DNA of 47,958 nt, taken from contig JAYQEA010000017.1 of assembly GCA_038138625.1 (NCBI GenBank), positions 1-47,958 of the forward strand, in the 5' to 3' direction. The notes under the pieces are model-generated. The model had not been told where the DNA came from. It did no database searches and saw nothing but the letters and a program-made list of their open reading frames with translations. This document shows, piece by piece, positions 1 through 9,281 of this stretch; positions within the stretch are counted from its first letter, which is position 1; the number at the start of each line of letters is the position of its first letter. The stretch is from JAQXDR01 sp038138625. Lineage in GTDB: Bacteria > Pseudomonadota > Alphaproteobacteria > Rhodobacterales > Rhodobacteraceae. The position numbers and the translations under genes were made by a program.

Positions 1-1011
1 CACGCGAATGGCATGGTGCTGAGTGCAATGGACCCGCAGGGCGATATTATCGCGCAACAAACCTACTACTCAATTGGCGGCGGATTTGTGGTGACAGATG
101 CGGAATTGAATAAGACAAGCGACACCCAACGGCCCACCAGCGTACCATTCCCTTTTGCTACCGCAGCCGATATGCGGAGGATGGCGCGCCGCTCGGGCAA
201 ATCCATCGCCGAGATGAAGGCTGCCAACGAATCACAACACCAGTCCAAGGCCGCTTTGCAAGATGGTCTGACACGCATTTGGACGGTGATGAACGATTGC
301 ATCAACCGTGGCCTCATGGCTCAGGGCACCCTGCCCGGAGGCTTAAAGGTGCGCCGTCGTGCGCATGCGATTCACGAGGCCCTGACAGCGGAAAAAGGTC
401 TGAACATCGTTGCACCACATACAATAAACGACTGGATTGGCGTCTACGCCATGGCTGTTAACGAAGAAAACGCAGCCGGCGGACAGGTTGTCACTGCGCC
501 AACCAATGGCGCCGCCGGCGTGGTTCCAGCCGTGATTCGCTACTGGTTGGATCACGTGCCGGGAGCGTCTGCAAAGCGGACAGATGAATTTTTGTTGACC
601 GCCTCTGCTGTCGGCGGCTTGGTAAAGACAAATGCCTCCATCTCCGGCGCCGAGGCAGGATGTCAGGCCGAAGTCGGCAGCGCCTCAGCCATGGCCGCCG
701 CAGGGCTATGCGCCGTTATGGGAGGAACGCCCGAGCAGGTCGAAAATGCGGCAGAAATCGCGCTTGAACATCACTTGGGGATGACCTGTGATCCGATTGC
801 CGGACTGGTGCAGGTTCCATGTATCGAACGCAACGGCTTGGGCGCGGTCAAAGCCGTGACAGCCGCATCACTGGCGTTACGCGGTGATGGGCAGCATCTG
901 GTTCCATTAGATGCCTGCATAGAAACGATGCGCCAAACGGGGGCGGATATGAACGAAAAGTACAAAGAAACATCGTTGGGCGGATTGGCAGTAAACGTGC
1001 CCAACTGCTAA
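1..1011 (+). CDS. sdaA: L-serine ammonia-lyase (iron-sulfur type), 3' part
   Basis: Converts L-serine to pyruvate and ammonia in the cytoplasm. The reading frame is already open at base 1, so the N-terminal part (roughly a quarter to a third of a protein of about 460 residues) lies outside the window. The piece covers the end of the beta domain and the whole catalytic alpha domain. Cysteines encoded at 661-663 (motif GCQAEVG), 787-789 (TCDPIAG) and 820-822 (VPCIERN) match the three ligands expected for the labile [4Fe-4S] cluster of bacterial serine dehydratases. It ends 159 bases before the dCTP deaminase gene, on the same strand. No clear terminator follows. The family call is secure; the start is not visible. 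Confidence 0.93.
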   Translation, partial: HANGMVLSAMDPQGDIIAQQTYYSIGGGFVVTDAELNKTSDTQRPTSVPFPFATAADMRRMARRSGKSIAEMKAANESQHQSKAALQDGLTRIWTVMNDCINRGLMAQGTLPGGLKVRRRAHAIHEALTAEKGLNIVAPHTINDWIGVYAMAVNEENAAGGQVVTAPTNGAAGVVPAVIRYWLDHVPGASAKRTDEFLLTASAVGGLVKTNASISGAEAGCQAEVGSASAMAAAGLCAVMGGTPEQVENAAEIALEHHLGMTCDPIAGLVQVPCIERNGLGAVKAVTAASLALRGDGQHLVPLDACIETMRQTGADMNEKYKETSLGGLAVNVPNC

Positions 1012-1170
1012 AGTTTTTAGGCGCGGCCAAACCACCGTGCACCCAAAGCCCGCCTACAGACACATATGAAAAAGATAACCGCTCTCGAATTCTGTCGCTG
1101 ATACAGCCCCTTGCCACATCATCTCCAAATGCGTACCCAAGACGCAGGCAATCATCCATAGGCGCTGCTC

Positions 1171-2274
1171 ATGAAAAAAGACACCCAAGGCGTGCTCCCG
1201 TTGCAAGATCTGCGCGATCTGGCATCGACCGGTGCGATCAAGGTCAGCACTGTCTTTGCAAAAGGTCAGATCCAGCCGGCCAGTCTGGATTTGCGCCTTN
1301 NNNNNNNNNTAGCATACCGATTGCGCGCCTCGTTCCTTCCGGGCGCACGTAGAACCGTCGCGGAACGGCTTCCCGATTTTGAAATGCATCAAATTGACCT
1401 TACGAACGGCGCTGTGTTGGAAAAAGGGTGCGTCTATCTGGTCCCGCTTCAGGAAACGCTTTGCCTTCCAGAAGATCTTGACGGTGTCGCCAATGCCAAA
1501 AGCTCAACCGGACGGCTGGATTTGCTGACACGGACGGTCACCGACCATGGAACGGAATTCGACCGGATCCCGCGCGGCTACACAGGCCCGCTTTATGCCG
1601 AAATCTGTCCGCGCAGCTTTTCTGTACTGGTGCGACCGGGTATGCGGCTCAACCAGCTTAGGCTGCGTAGGGGACAGGCCATACTCAATGACCAAGAACT
1701 CACCACCCTGCACAGTAGCAGCACGCTGGTCAGTGGTGGACCTGCGCTTATCGATGACGGTTTGGGATTTTCCGTAGATCTGAGACCAGGTGCCCAAAAT
1801 CTACTTGGCTACCGTGCCAAGCCCCATACCGGCGTCATCGACCTCGACCGCATAGGCCACTACGCGCCACGTGATTTTTGGGAAGAGATCCGGTCCACAC
1901 AAGACTACATCATCCTTGATCCCGGGGCATTCTACATTCTTGTCAGCCGCGAAGCGGTCCACATACCACCAGATTATGCCGCCGAAATGGCCCCCTACCT
2001 CAGCATGGTCGGAGAATTCCGCGTACATTATGCCGGTTTTTTCGATCCGGGCTTCGGTCATGCCGCCGCCGGAGGACACGGCGCGCGCGGTGTCCTCGAA
2101 GTACGATGCCACGAAGCCCCATTTGTGCTGGAGCATGGACAAATCGTAGGGCGTTTGGTCTACGAGCGCATGGCAGCCCGACCAGAGACACTTTATGGTG
2201 CGGGATTGGCATCAAATTATCAGGGCCAAGGCCTCAAGCTCAGCAAACATTTCGCACCGCCAGACCCCGTCTGA
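1171..2274 (+). CDS. dcd: 2'-deoxycytidine 5'-triphosphate deaminase (long form), contains 10-N gap
   Basis: Deaminates dCTP to dUTP, supplying dUMP for thymidylate synthesis. At about 367 residues it is the long alphaproteobacterial form with two dCTP-deaminase-like halves. The family stretch QPASLDLRL is near residue 37; SSTGRLDLLTRTVTDHG and PRSFSVLVRPGMRLNQLRL form the first core, and GVLEVRCHEAPFVLEHGQ the C-terminal one. Ten N at 1300-1309 hide a few residues just after LDLRL. The frame is in register on both sides (129 bases before the gap are whole codons; AYRLRASFLPG resumes at 1312), so the gene is probably intact and the defect lies in the assembly. It converges on the scpB operon across about 500 bases. 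Confidence 0.9.
   Translation: MKKDTQGVLPLQDLRDLASTGAIKVSTVFAKGQIQPASLDLRLXXXXAYRLRASFLPGARRTVAERLPDFEMHQIDLTNGAVLEKGCVYLVPLQETLCLPEDLDGVANAKSSTGRLDLLTRTVTDHGTEFDRIPRGYTGPLYAEICPRSFSVLVRPGMRLNQLRLRRGQAILNDQELTTLHSSSTLVSGGPALIDDGLGFSVDLRPGAQNLLGYRAKPHTGVIDLDRIGHYAPRDFWEEIRSTQDYIILDPGAFYILVSREAVHIPPDYAAEMAPYLSMVGEFRVHYAGFFDPGFGHAAAGGHGARGVLEVRCHEAPFVLEHGQIVGRLVYERMAARPETLYGAGLASNYQGQGLKLSKHFAPPDPV
1300..1309. other. assembly gap (10 N) inside dcd
   Basis: Ten consecutive N. The flanks are in the same reading frame if the true gap is 3k+1 bases, as it is with 10, so no frameshift is implied. The true length is unknown; from memory of homologues a gap of 7 bases would also fit. Confidence 0.95.
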
Positions 2275-2775
2275 TCCAGGTTCCAGGCCCCTCGGCGGTA
2301 TGCAGGCGAGCAAACGTTTTTTTTAGCGATACTAATGCTCGCATCATCACAGGATGCGGCTTTCCTGCCCAGTCCGGAACTTGGATCGTGCCGACCTCTC
2401 AAACACGGCGATCTATGGATCCCCTGACCAGAGAGATAAAGCACACCGGCCCCAAGGACTGAACCCGTCGCTGGCGTGAACCAGAGGTTGTTTAAGGCCG
2501 ATCAGATCCGTCCGGTTGCCGTCTTGTGCCTGAAAGCGTCATTCGCTGTCTCGGCTTTGTTAGAGCTGTTTATTTCAATATGTAAGACTGTGACATGACC
2601 CAGTCGGACCTGACTGATACGTGCGCAGATGCTGCCAGTATTCAATGACATCGTGACGCGACTGGCGCGCGATCCTTCTCTGACAGGCGCCAAGCTCTTG
2701 CAGCAATCTGTCGCCGAATACGCGATCGCATCACGTCAACGTTAACGTTATATCTCAGATTGCAAGGCGAGGACA
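2275..2775. other. intergenic region with possible decayed coding remnant
   Basis: About 500 bases separate the convergent dcd and scpB genes and hold no recognisable intact gene. A short plus-strand frame at 2629-2745 encodes a protein-like 38-residue peptide (it contains DIVTRLARDPSLTGAKLL). The same frame is open further upstream (about 2443-2590) but is interrupted by stops near 2587-2613. It could be the tail of a lost gene. A perfect 12-base palindrome, AACGTTAACGTT, lies at 2738-2749 over the end of that frame. No Shine-Dalgarno sequence precedes 2629. The translation matches nothing I recognise. Confidence 0.35.
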
Positions 2776-3411
2776 CTAGGGGTCTTCGAACAACTCTGGC
2801 TGACCGTCATCATTCTGCGTGTCCGGTACAAATTCTGACGGTGGTCGGCTTTCCAGCAATCCAGCCGAACGCAGTTCTTTCAACCCAGGAAGGTCACGCG
2901 CAGTCTCAAGCCCGAAGTGGTCCAGAAATGCCCCCGTTACAACAAAGGTTACCGGACGGCCCGGTGTCATACGCCGTCGACCAAACCGGATCCATTCCAT
3001 TTCCAGCAGTTGGTCCACCGTCCCCCGAGAGACAGCGACGCCACGAATTTCTTCTATTTCGGCTCGGGTTACAGGCTGGTGATAGGCGATTATAGCCAAA
3101 GTCTCGATCGCGGCACGGCTCAGTTTGCGCGTCTCGACCACCTCTTTTTGCATGAGAAAGCCAAGGTCCGATGCCGTGCGGATGGCCCAGGCTTCGCCAA
3201 CTTTTGTGACCTGCACGCCCCGTCCGTCATAGCGTTTGCGCAGATGTTCCAAGGCTGCTGCGGCATCACAGCCATGCGGCATCCGTGCATTCAGATCGGC
3301 AACGCTGACGGGCGCGGCGCTTGCGAAAAGGACGGCTTCGACCATACGTTCCTGTTCCCCCATAGGGGGGGCAGCAAACAGGCTTTGTTCCTCTGAGGTC
3401 TCCTTGGTCAC
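2776..3411 (-). CDS. scpB: segregation and condensation protein B
   Basis: Kleisin-associated winged-helix subunit of the Smc-ScpAB condensin, acting in chromosome compaction and segregation. At 211 residues the length is normal. The core shows RMVEAVLFASAAPVSVADL near the N-terminus, then ETLAIIAYHQPVTRAEIEEI and GVAVSRGTVDQLLEMEWI, the typical tandem winged-helix signature. The C-terminal tail (after about residue 185) is acidic and low in complexity. The start ATG at 3411 overlaps the scpA stop by four bases (ATGA), so the two are translationally coupled and made in step. Last gene of the argS-to-scpB operon; dcd converges from the other side. Confidence 0.95.
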   Translation of the reverse strand: MTKETSEEQSLFAAPPMGEQERMVEAVLFASAAPVSVADLNARMPHGCDAAAALEHLRKRYDGRGVQVTKVGEAWAIRTASDLGFLMQKEVVETRKLSRAAIETLAIIAYHQPVTRAEIEEIRGVAVSRGTVDQLLEMEWIRFGRRRMTPGRPVTFVVTGAFLDHFGLETARDLPGLKELRSAGLLESRPPSEFVPDTQNDDGQPELFEDP

Positions 3412-4202
3412 GATCGATCCTCTTTGCGGCGCAATTCAATCGGGGCAAACATATCAGACTGGCGCAATTCTACCTTGCCTTCTTTGACCAGCTCAAGAGA
3501 CGCGGCAAATGTTGCAGCCGTCGCAGACCGCCAACGCACCGCGTCATCCCCCCAACCCTCTGGCAGGTAGGCTTCAATTTCGGTCCACTGGCCTGCATAA
3601 CCAATCAACCCCCGCATACGCTCCAGAGCCTGTTCCATGGTAAACACGGACTCGCGGTCAAATGCATAGGGGCGGAATTCATCGCGGGTTCGCAGACGCG
3701 AATATCCCTGCATCAGATCCATCAGCGTCGCCGTGTACCGGGTGCGTCGGACACGTTCGACCTGTTCGGGAATTCCCCGAACAAAACGATCCCGTCCAAG
3801 GCGATCCTGCGCCATCAAGCGCGCCGCCGCATCCCGCATAGCCTGCAAACGTTCCAGCTGAAACGCCAGATGCGCGGCCAGTTCTTCGCCTGACGGGCCT
3901 TCTTCCGTGGGATCCGGCGGTAAAAGCAGCCGTGATTTTAAAAACGCCAACCATGTCGCCATCACCAGATAGTCGGCCGCCAGTTCGATCCGCAGCTCTT
4001 TGGCTTTGTTCACAAAGGCCAGATACTGCCGCGCCAGCGTCAGGATCGAAATGGTCCGAAGATCAACCTTTTGGCTTCGCGACAAAGACAGCAAGAGATC
4101 GAGCGGGCCTTCAAAACCATCTACATCAACAATCAACGCCTCGGCGACCAGCCGGTCTTCGACTGAAATTGCCGTTAAAAGATCGCCGGTCGCATCACTC
4201 AA
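3408..4202 (-). CDS. scpA: segregation and condensation protein A (kleisin)
   Basis: Kleisin subunit that bridges Smc heads. 264 residues. The N-terminal segment has the family hallmark GFEGPLDLLLSLSRSQKVDL (about residues 29-48), followed by ADYLVMATWLAFLKSRLLLP (about 75-94); the C-terminal winged helix binds the Smc ATPase head. ATG at 4202 overlaps the nagZ stop by four bases, and the stop overlaps the scpB start in the same way. Placing scpAB after nagZ and a SPOR protein is the usual Rhodobacteraceae arrangement, linking cell-wall recycling, division and chromosome segregation in one transcript. Confidence 0.95.
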   Translation of the reverse strand: MSDATGDLLTAISVEDRLVAEALIVDVDGFEGPLDLLLSLSRSQKVDLRTISILTLARQYLAFVNKAKELRIELAADYLVMATWLAFLKSRLLLPPDPTEEGPSGEELAAHLAFQLERLQAMRDAAARLMAQDRLGRDRFVRGIPEQVERVRRTRYTATLMDLMQGYSRLRTRDEFRPYAFDRESVFTMEQALERMRGLIGYAGQWTEIEAYLPEGWGDDAVRWRSATAATFAASLELVKEGKVELRQSDMFAPIELRRKEDRS

Positions 4203-5200
4203 AGCTGCGACTCCATATTTTTGTAAGCAGCAACAAGATCGGCGGTCGGAACAGGGTCGCGCCCGGGTCGGGCCGCCAAGGCCGCGTCTGCTCTTGCTTG
4301 TGCGGCATCGCTCAAGGGTCCGATACGATCTGCAAGAGCCTGCATTTCATAAAGATCACCATTACAATGCAGCACCGCGTCACAGCCTGCCGCCAAAGCA
4401 GCTGCCCCACGTTCCGGCACTGTTCCCGACAAGGCATTCATCGACACATCATCCGTCATCAAAAAGCCGCTTACTCCCAGATCCCTGCGCATCCGCGTCA
4501 CAACCTGCCGAGACTGGGTGGCGGGTTTATCGTCCAAAGCAGCATAGACCACATGCGCGGTCATCGCCAGCGGCAGCGCCGCAAGCCCGCGAACGGGTGC
4601 AAAGTCTACACTTTCCAGTGTTTCCAGGGCGACATCTGTCCTAGGCAAGGCAAGATGACTGTCCAGCTGCGCGCGCCCATGACCCGGCAGATGCTTGACC
4701 ACCGGCAAGGCCCCGCCGGCAAGGGTGCCCTCCGCCACGGCCTGCGCAATCGTCAAAACCGTGTCGGGATCCCGGCCATAGCAGCGATTGCGCAAGACCG
4801 GATGGGTGTTGTCATGCGCCACATCTATTAATGGCGCACAAATCCCGTCGATTCCAAATGTAGCCATCTCGTGGGCAATGATACGCGCGCGCAGTGCAAA
4901 TGCCACAGGTGCTTGGGCTTGGAAACGGTCGGCGTCGTCCAAAGGAGGCATCCAGTTGCGCACCATTGGTGGCCTAATCCGTTGAACCCTGCCACCTTCT
5001 TGATCGATAAAGACCGGAGCGTTCCAGCCAACCGATGCACGCAGGTCGGTTGTAAGAGCCCGCAGCTGTTCGGCCGTCGACACATTTCTTGCAAACAGAA
5101 TAAAACCAAATGGCTGGAATGCGCCAAAAAATGCCACCTCTTCGCGCGTAAGAGACAGCCCAGCACAGCCTAGAAGAGCTGCACCAAACCTTCGGGTCAC
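4199..5200 (-). CDS. nagZ: beta-N-acetylhexosaminidase (peptidoglycan recycling)
   Basis: Glycoside hydrolase family 3 enzyme that removes GlcNAc from GlcNAc-anhydroMur-peptides in the cytoplasm during cell wall recycling. 333 residues, a single TIM-barrel domain as in NagZ of Gram-negatives. Seen: FIDQEGGRVQRI at about residues 65-76, the loop motif KHLPGHG at 169-175 followed by DSH (the His is the usual acid/base dyad member), and TDDVSM at 249-254 with the nucleophilic aspartate. It overlaps the upstream SPOR gene and the downstream scpA gene by four bases each. anmK at 22828 in this window belongs to the same recycling pathway. Confidence 0.95.
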   Translation of the reverse strand: MTRRFGAALLGCAGLSLTREEVAFFGAFQPFGFILFARNVSTAEQLRALTTDLRASVGWNAPVFIDQEGGRVQRIRPPMVRNWMPPLDDADRFQAQAPVAFALRARIIAHEMATFGIDGICAPLIDVAHDNTHPVLRNRCYGRDPDTVLTIAQAVAEGTLAGGALPVVKHLPGHGRAQLDSHLALPRTDVALETLESVDFAPVRGLAALPLAMTAHVVYAALDDKPATQSRQVVTRMRRDLGVSGFLMTDDVSMNALSGTVPERGAAALAAGCDAVLHCNGDLYEMQALADRIGPLSDAAQARADAALAARPGRDPVPTADLVAAYKNMESQL

Positions 5201-6243
5201 TTGTGGCTTACGGGGATACAGTCCGTACGTCCCGCCTTGATCACAGCACAGAACCGCCGCGCATCTGCCAATCCGTCAAAACCAGCGACCCGCAAGCGGT
5301 ACAAAGTGCGGCCATTGTTTTCGACAGGCTGTATAACACGCTGTTTGTCCGAAAAAAGCACACCGAACCGGCCTGCAAGACGTTGCCATTCACGCTGTGC
5401 GATAGCGGGCGTGTCCAATGCCCCGACCTGTGCCAGCTGGACACCTGCTGCCAATGTGTTGGGATCCAGATCGAGGTCAGGCACCATAGGCGCCACCACC
5501 GACGCCACAACGGCCGCGAGGGTCGCATCTGCCTCGTTCGCGACAGCGGGCGCAACAGATGAAGCAGGCTGCGATTGGGCGGCTCGGACCGATACCGGGC
5601 GCGCAATTGGACGCAAGCTACGTTTCAACCCTGCAATAGTATCCGAGATCGCAGCCGCCGGCAGCGTGATGGCCGGAGTCACAATCGTGGCTACCTGCAC
5701 ACCGTCCACGCCCCCGTTACCACCGGCCGCATCCAGACGCAGGTTTTCCAATGATCTTGAGACAGCTTCAGCCGAAACAGGACTACGGGCGGCGCTCTGA
5801 TCAGCCAAAGCTGTGGTCCGCGCCAATCCTTCGGAGCTGGTGGAGACATAGGTGTATTCTTCCACTCTGGCACCATCATCCCGCCCGACCGGCGTGACAT
5901 CCGACATTTGAGCAAGCGGAAGGTCTTCCTGTGACAGCCCAACCTCTGTCGGGGCGAGAGCAACCTCGTCCACCGCATCCGCGGCCATTCCCGTTCCAGC
6001 AACACCATTCACGGCATAGCCTTGATGTTCTGCCTGACGCCCACCACCTGTTTCCGGAACGATCTTGATGGGCCCTTCCAGCGCTCTGACCACCGGAATT
6101 ACAGACACATCGCGGGCGATCAACTGATAGCCCCAAAATGCAACGCCTGCCATCAGTAGTATAGCAAGACCCGCGCCCAGCCAATGTGCGGGCTGGACTC
6201 CTACCCGCCCCGGATCTACCTCGGGATGCACCATATCTGCCAT
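5197..6243 (-). CDS. SPOR domain-containing membrane protein
   Basis: Single-pass inner-membrane protein predicted to bind septal peptidoglycan. 348 residues: a short cytoplasmic N-terminus, one transmembrane helix at about residues 21-41 (GAGLAILLMAGVAFWGYQLI), a long low-complexity periplasmic linker rich in Ala, Val and Pro (about 60-260), and a C-terminal SPOR-like fold from about residue 275 (contains RFGVLFSDKQRVIQPVENNG and LYRLRVAGFDGLADARRFC). ATG at 6243 is preceded by GAGG. It starts 83 bases after the argS stop and its own stop overlaps nagZ. The family is clear from architecture and position; binding to denuded glycan is inferred from the family. Confidence 0.88.
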   Translation of the reverse strand: MADMVHPEVDPGRVGVQPAHWLGAGLAILLMAGVAFWGYQLIARDVSVIPVVRALEGPIKIVPETGGGRQAEHQGYAVNGVAGTGMAADAVDEVALAPTEVGLSQEDLPLAQMSDVTPVGRDDGARVEEYTYVSTSSEGLARTTALADQSAARSPVSAEAVSRSLENLRLDAAGGNGGVDGVQVATIVTPAITLPAAAISDTIAGLKRSLRPIARPVSVRAAQSQPASSVAPAVANEADATLAAVVASVVAPMVPDLDLDPNTLAAGVQLAQVGALDTPAIAQREWQRLAGRFGVLFSDKQRVIQPVENNGRTLYRLRVAGFDGLADARRFCAVIKAGRTDCIPVSHK

Positions 6244-6326
6244 TTATGCCTCACCGCTCGGGTCCCTTGAAAGGCCCAAGTCTCTTGCCGATTGCCTCAA
6301 CCGGCAGTGGTGAAGGATCTGACGCC

Positions 6327-8051
6327 CTACATTTCCTCGGCCGGAGTTACCCCAAGGATACCCAATCCAGCTGAAATAACAACCTGTGTGGCACGTGCGA
6401 GTGGCAGTTTTGTCGCACTGCGGGTTTTGTCTTCTTGGACAAAGCGCAGATCGTGCCGCTCTTGCGTCGCAAGCGTGTAGAGCGTCGCGAGGTCCGACGC
6501 CAGTTCATAGAGATAGAACGCGATGCGGTGCGGTTCGTTTGTGCGCGCGGCGATCTCTACCAAACGTGGCCACTCAGCAATTTTTTGAACCAGACGCTCT
6601 TCGGCGGGGTCCTCGATCAGGAAATCCGTGCCATTGGTCGCAATCCCCACCTTTTCTGCGTTGCGCAGGGCCGACAGACAGCGTGTATGAGCATACTGGA
6701 CATACCAAACAGGATTATCCCGTCCGCCAGCCACGACCTTGTCAAAATCGAAATCAAGAGGCGCATCGTTCTTGCGCATCAACATGACAAAACGCGTCAC
6801 GTCAGGGCCGACCTGATCAATAACATCGCGCAGCGTGACAAAGGTCCCTGCACGTTTCGACATCTTGAACGGCTCGCCGTTTTTATAAAGCTTCACCAAC
6901 TGCGTCAGCTTGATATCCAGCGGCGTACGATTTTCCGACAAGGCCGCAACGGCAGCCTTCATCCGTTTGACATATCCACCATGATCGGCGCCAAATACAT
7001 CAATCAAAGCATCATACCCACGGCTGACCTTGTCGTAATGATAGGCGATATCGGGCGCAAAGTAGGTCCAGGCGCCGTCAGATTTCTGAATCGGACGATC
7101 CACATCATCGCCGTAGTCCGTTGACCGGAACAGGGTCTGCTCGCGTGGCTCCCAGTCTTCGGGCACTTTCCCTTTCGGAGGCTCGAGTGTTCCGCGATAA
7201 ATCAGATCCTTACTTTTCAGATCATCTATTGCGGCCTCGATCCGGCCGGATCCGTAAAGCGATTTTTCACTGTAAAACACATCCATCCTGACACCAAGCG
7301 CCAGAAGATCATCGCGGATCAGGTCCATCATGGCGGCGGTCGCAAACTCCCGGATGTCATGCAGCCAAACAGGTTCGGGCTGGTCCAAGTAGGCCGCGCC
7401 GACTTTTTCCTTCAGCGCCTCGCCAACGGGGACCAGATAGTCTCCCGGATAGGTGCCATCAACAAATGCAACCTCCTGCCCGTGTGCTTCAAGGTAACGC
7501 AGATACACCGACCGCGCGAGCACATCGACCTGTCCTCCTCCATCGTTGATGTAATATTCCCGCGTCACATCAAACCCTGCAAAGGCCAGCAAGGATGCCA
7601 GAGCATCGCCAAACACCGCACCACGGGTGTGGCCCACATGCAGGGGGCCGGTCGGATTGGCCGAGACATATTCCACGTTGACACGTTGCCCGGCCCCCAT
7701 GGACGACCGCCCAAAATCTGTTCCCTGTGCCAGTGCGGCGCGTGCAACATCAATCCATACCATTGGATTGAGCCGCAAATTCAAAAACCCCGGCCCCGCA
7801 ACTTCGGCAGTGTCCACACGTGGATCAGCCGATAGCCTGGGCGCAAGCGCTTGGGCGATATCGCGAGGCTTCATCCTCGCCGGCTTTGCCAGCACCATGG
7901 CGGCATTGGTGGCCATATCCCCATGCAAGGGGTCACGTGGGGGCTCTACCGTCACATGGGCCGTATCAAGGCCCTCGGGCAGAAAGCCTTCTGTTTCTAA
8001 ATCATGCAACGCGGTAATGACCAGCGTACGGATCTCTGCAAAAAGGTTCAT
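6327..8051 (-). CDS. argS: arginyl-tRNA synthetase
   Basis: Class I aminoacyl-tRNA synthetase charging tRNA-Arg. 574 residues, normal length. N-terminal Add-1 domain (about 1-90), the HIGH motif as HVGH at 138-141 within NPTGPLHVGHTRGA, the KMSKS-like loop KMSKRAGTFVT near residue 400, and a DALR anticodon-binding domain at the C-terminus ending LGILGVTPAEEM. First gene of the minus-strand operon through nagZ to scpB. It is divergent from glk, with about 210 bases between the two start codons. Confidence 0.97.
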   Translation of the reverse strand: MNLFAEIRTLVITALHDLETEGFLPEGLDTAHVTVEPPRDPLHGDMATNAAMVLAKPARMKPRDIAQALAPRLSADPRVDTAEVAGPGFLNLRLNPMVWIDVARAALAQGTDFGRSSMGAGQRVNVEYVSANPTGPLHVGHTRGAVFGDALASLLAFAGFDVTREYYINDGGGQVDVLARSVYLRYLEAHGQEVAFVDGTYPGDYLVPVGEALKEKVGAAYLDQPEPVWLHDIREFATAAMMDLIRDDLLALGVRMDVFYSEKSLYGSGRIEAAIDDLKSKDLIYRGTLEPPKGKVPEDWEPREQTLFRSTDYGDDVDRPIQKSDGAWTYFAPDIAYHYDKVSRGYDALIDVFGADHGGYVKRMKAAVAALSENRTPLDIKLTQLVKLYKNGEPFKMSKRAGTFVTLRDVIDQVGPDVTRFVMLMRKNDAPLDFDFDKVVAGGRDNPVWYVQYAHTRCLSALRNAEKVGIATNGTDFLIEDPAEERLVQKIAEWPRLVEIAARTNEPHRIAFYLYELASDLATLYTLATQERHDLRFVQEDKTRSATKLPLARATQVVISAGLGILGVTPAEEM

Positions 8052-8140
8052 TTGGCTGTCCTGTCAATTGAGGGTGGGTCTAACAGTCTGACCGCCCGCG
8101 TCAATGCGACATGCGCGGGGGATTACAACCCTGCCAAGTA

Positions 8141-8154
8141 TGATTGCGCTAACA
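8141..8154. promoter_or_regulatory. candidate LacI-family (CceR-like) operator upstream of glk
   Basis: TGATTGCGCTAACA matches the idealised palindrome TGTTAGCGCTAACA at 12 of 14 bases. It lies 110 bases upstream of the chosen glk start, in the argS-glk divergent region. It is one of five related sites before carbon-metabolism genes in this window. Binding by a CceR-type regulator is inferred. Confidence 0.5.
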
Positions 8155-8263
8155 CAACCCCTTGCAATGTCCGGCGAAGACTGTATTCAGGCACTGCCTA
8201 ACAAGCCTTGCTTCGTCCGGTTGCGCCGGGTTTTCCAAGCATCAAGACAGGGACCCAAAAGCC

Positions 8264-9223
8264 ATGGCTTCGCATCTCGCAATTATTGCCGATATCGGCG
8301 GAACCAACACACGCGTGGCATTGGCCGATGGCACCAAGGTACGCACACACACAGCACGCCGTTACCGCAATGCCGATCATGCGGATTTGGGCGAGGTTCT
8401 GGCCCATTTTCTCCATGAGACGGGAGCAAAGGTTGACGCGGCCTGCGTGGCGATGGCCGGACCTGTACAGGATGGCGTGGGTCGGTTGACAAATTTGGAC
8501 TGGCATGTAGATGCCAGCGCGATCAGCGACGCAACAGGTGCCACATTGGTTGGCGTGCTGAACGATCTTCAGGCGCAGGGACATGCTTTGGCCCATGTTC
8601 CCCAATCCTGCCTGACCGAAGTCCTTGCTGGCGATTCAAGCAATCCCGGAGCAGCCCAGCTTATGCTAAACGTGGGCACGGGGCTGAATTCGGCTTTGGT
8701 TGTGCATGGCAAAGGCGTCACCATCGTGCCACCATCTGAATCCGGCCACATAGGTCTGCCCGTACAAACCGAGGCGGATTTGAGGCTGGCACAATTTTTG
8801 TCACAAGAACATGGATTTGCCGGAGCAGAGGAAGCCGCCTCTGGTCGTGGGCTGGGCAACCTCTATGCATGGCTTTTGAAAGAAGACCAAAGTCCCGACC
8901 CGGAACTGTCTTCACATGATGTCATGGCCTCGATTGGCCATTCAGACAGATCAGCACGGGCAGCTGCACTGTTTGTCCGCATTCTTGGAATGTACGCTGG
9001 CGATTTGGCCCTGATCCAATTGCCATTTGGTGGCATATACCTGTGCGGCGGGCTGGCGCGTGCATTTGCCCCTTATTACGGACCCATGGGCTTCGGGCCT
9101 GCGTTTTGTGCCAAGGGACGCTTCTCCGACTTCATGACGCAATTTCCAGTACATATCGTGACCGATGACAATGCCGCTTTGCAAGGATGTGCCGGTTATC
9201 TTGCCGAAATGGCGGCAATGTGA
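8264..9223 (+). CDS. glk: glucokinase
   Basis: ATP-dependent glucose phosphorylation feeding glucose 6-phosphate to Zwf/Pgl. With the start at 8264 the protein has 319 residues, close to E. coli Glk. The frame is open further upstream to 8162, but the extra 34 residues are not family-like; the homologous part begins MASHLAIIADIGGTN. Seen: phosphate loop ADIGGTNTR, AMAGPVQDGVGRLTNLDW, catalytic aspartate in VGVLNDLQAQGHAL, NVGTGLN, and a C-terminal glycine-rich GGIYLCGGLA. A candidate operator lies 110 bases upstream. It converges on the deacetylase gene at 9282. Confidence 0.93.
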   Translation: MASHLAIIADIGGTNTRVALADGTKVRTHTARRYRNADHADLGEVLAHFLHETGAKVDAACVAMAGPVQDGVGRLTNLDWHVDASAISDATGATLVGVLNDLQAQGHALAHVPQSCLTEVLAGDSSNPGAAQLMLNVGTGLNSALVVHGKGVTIVPPSESGHIGLPVQTEADLRLAQFLSQEHGFAGAEEAASGRGLGNLYAWLLKEDQSPDPELSSHDVMASIGHSDRSARAAALFVRILGMYAGDLALIQLPFGGIYLCGGLARAFAPYYGPMGFGPAFCAKGRFSDFMTQFPVHIVTDDNAALQGCAGYLAEMAAM

Positions 9224-9281
9224 TGGCAAAAGCGTATGGCCCTTGATAGTGCCGACACAGCGCTGATGTCGCCATAACGTG

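Noticed and set aside
2106..2462. Plus-strand frame across the dcd end
   Set aside because: Most of it is an alternate frame of dcd, and the rest has no protein-like pattern.
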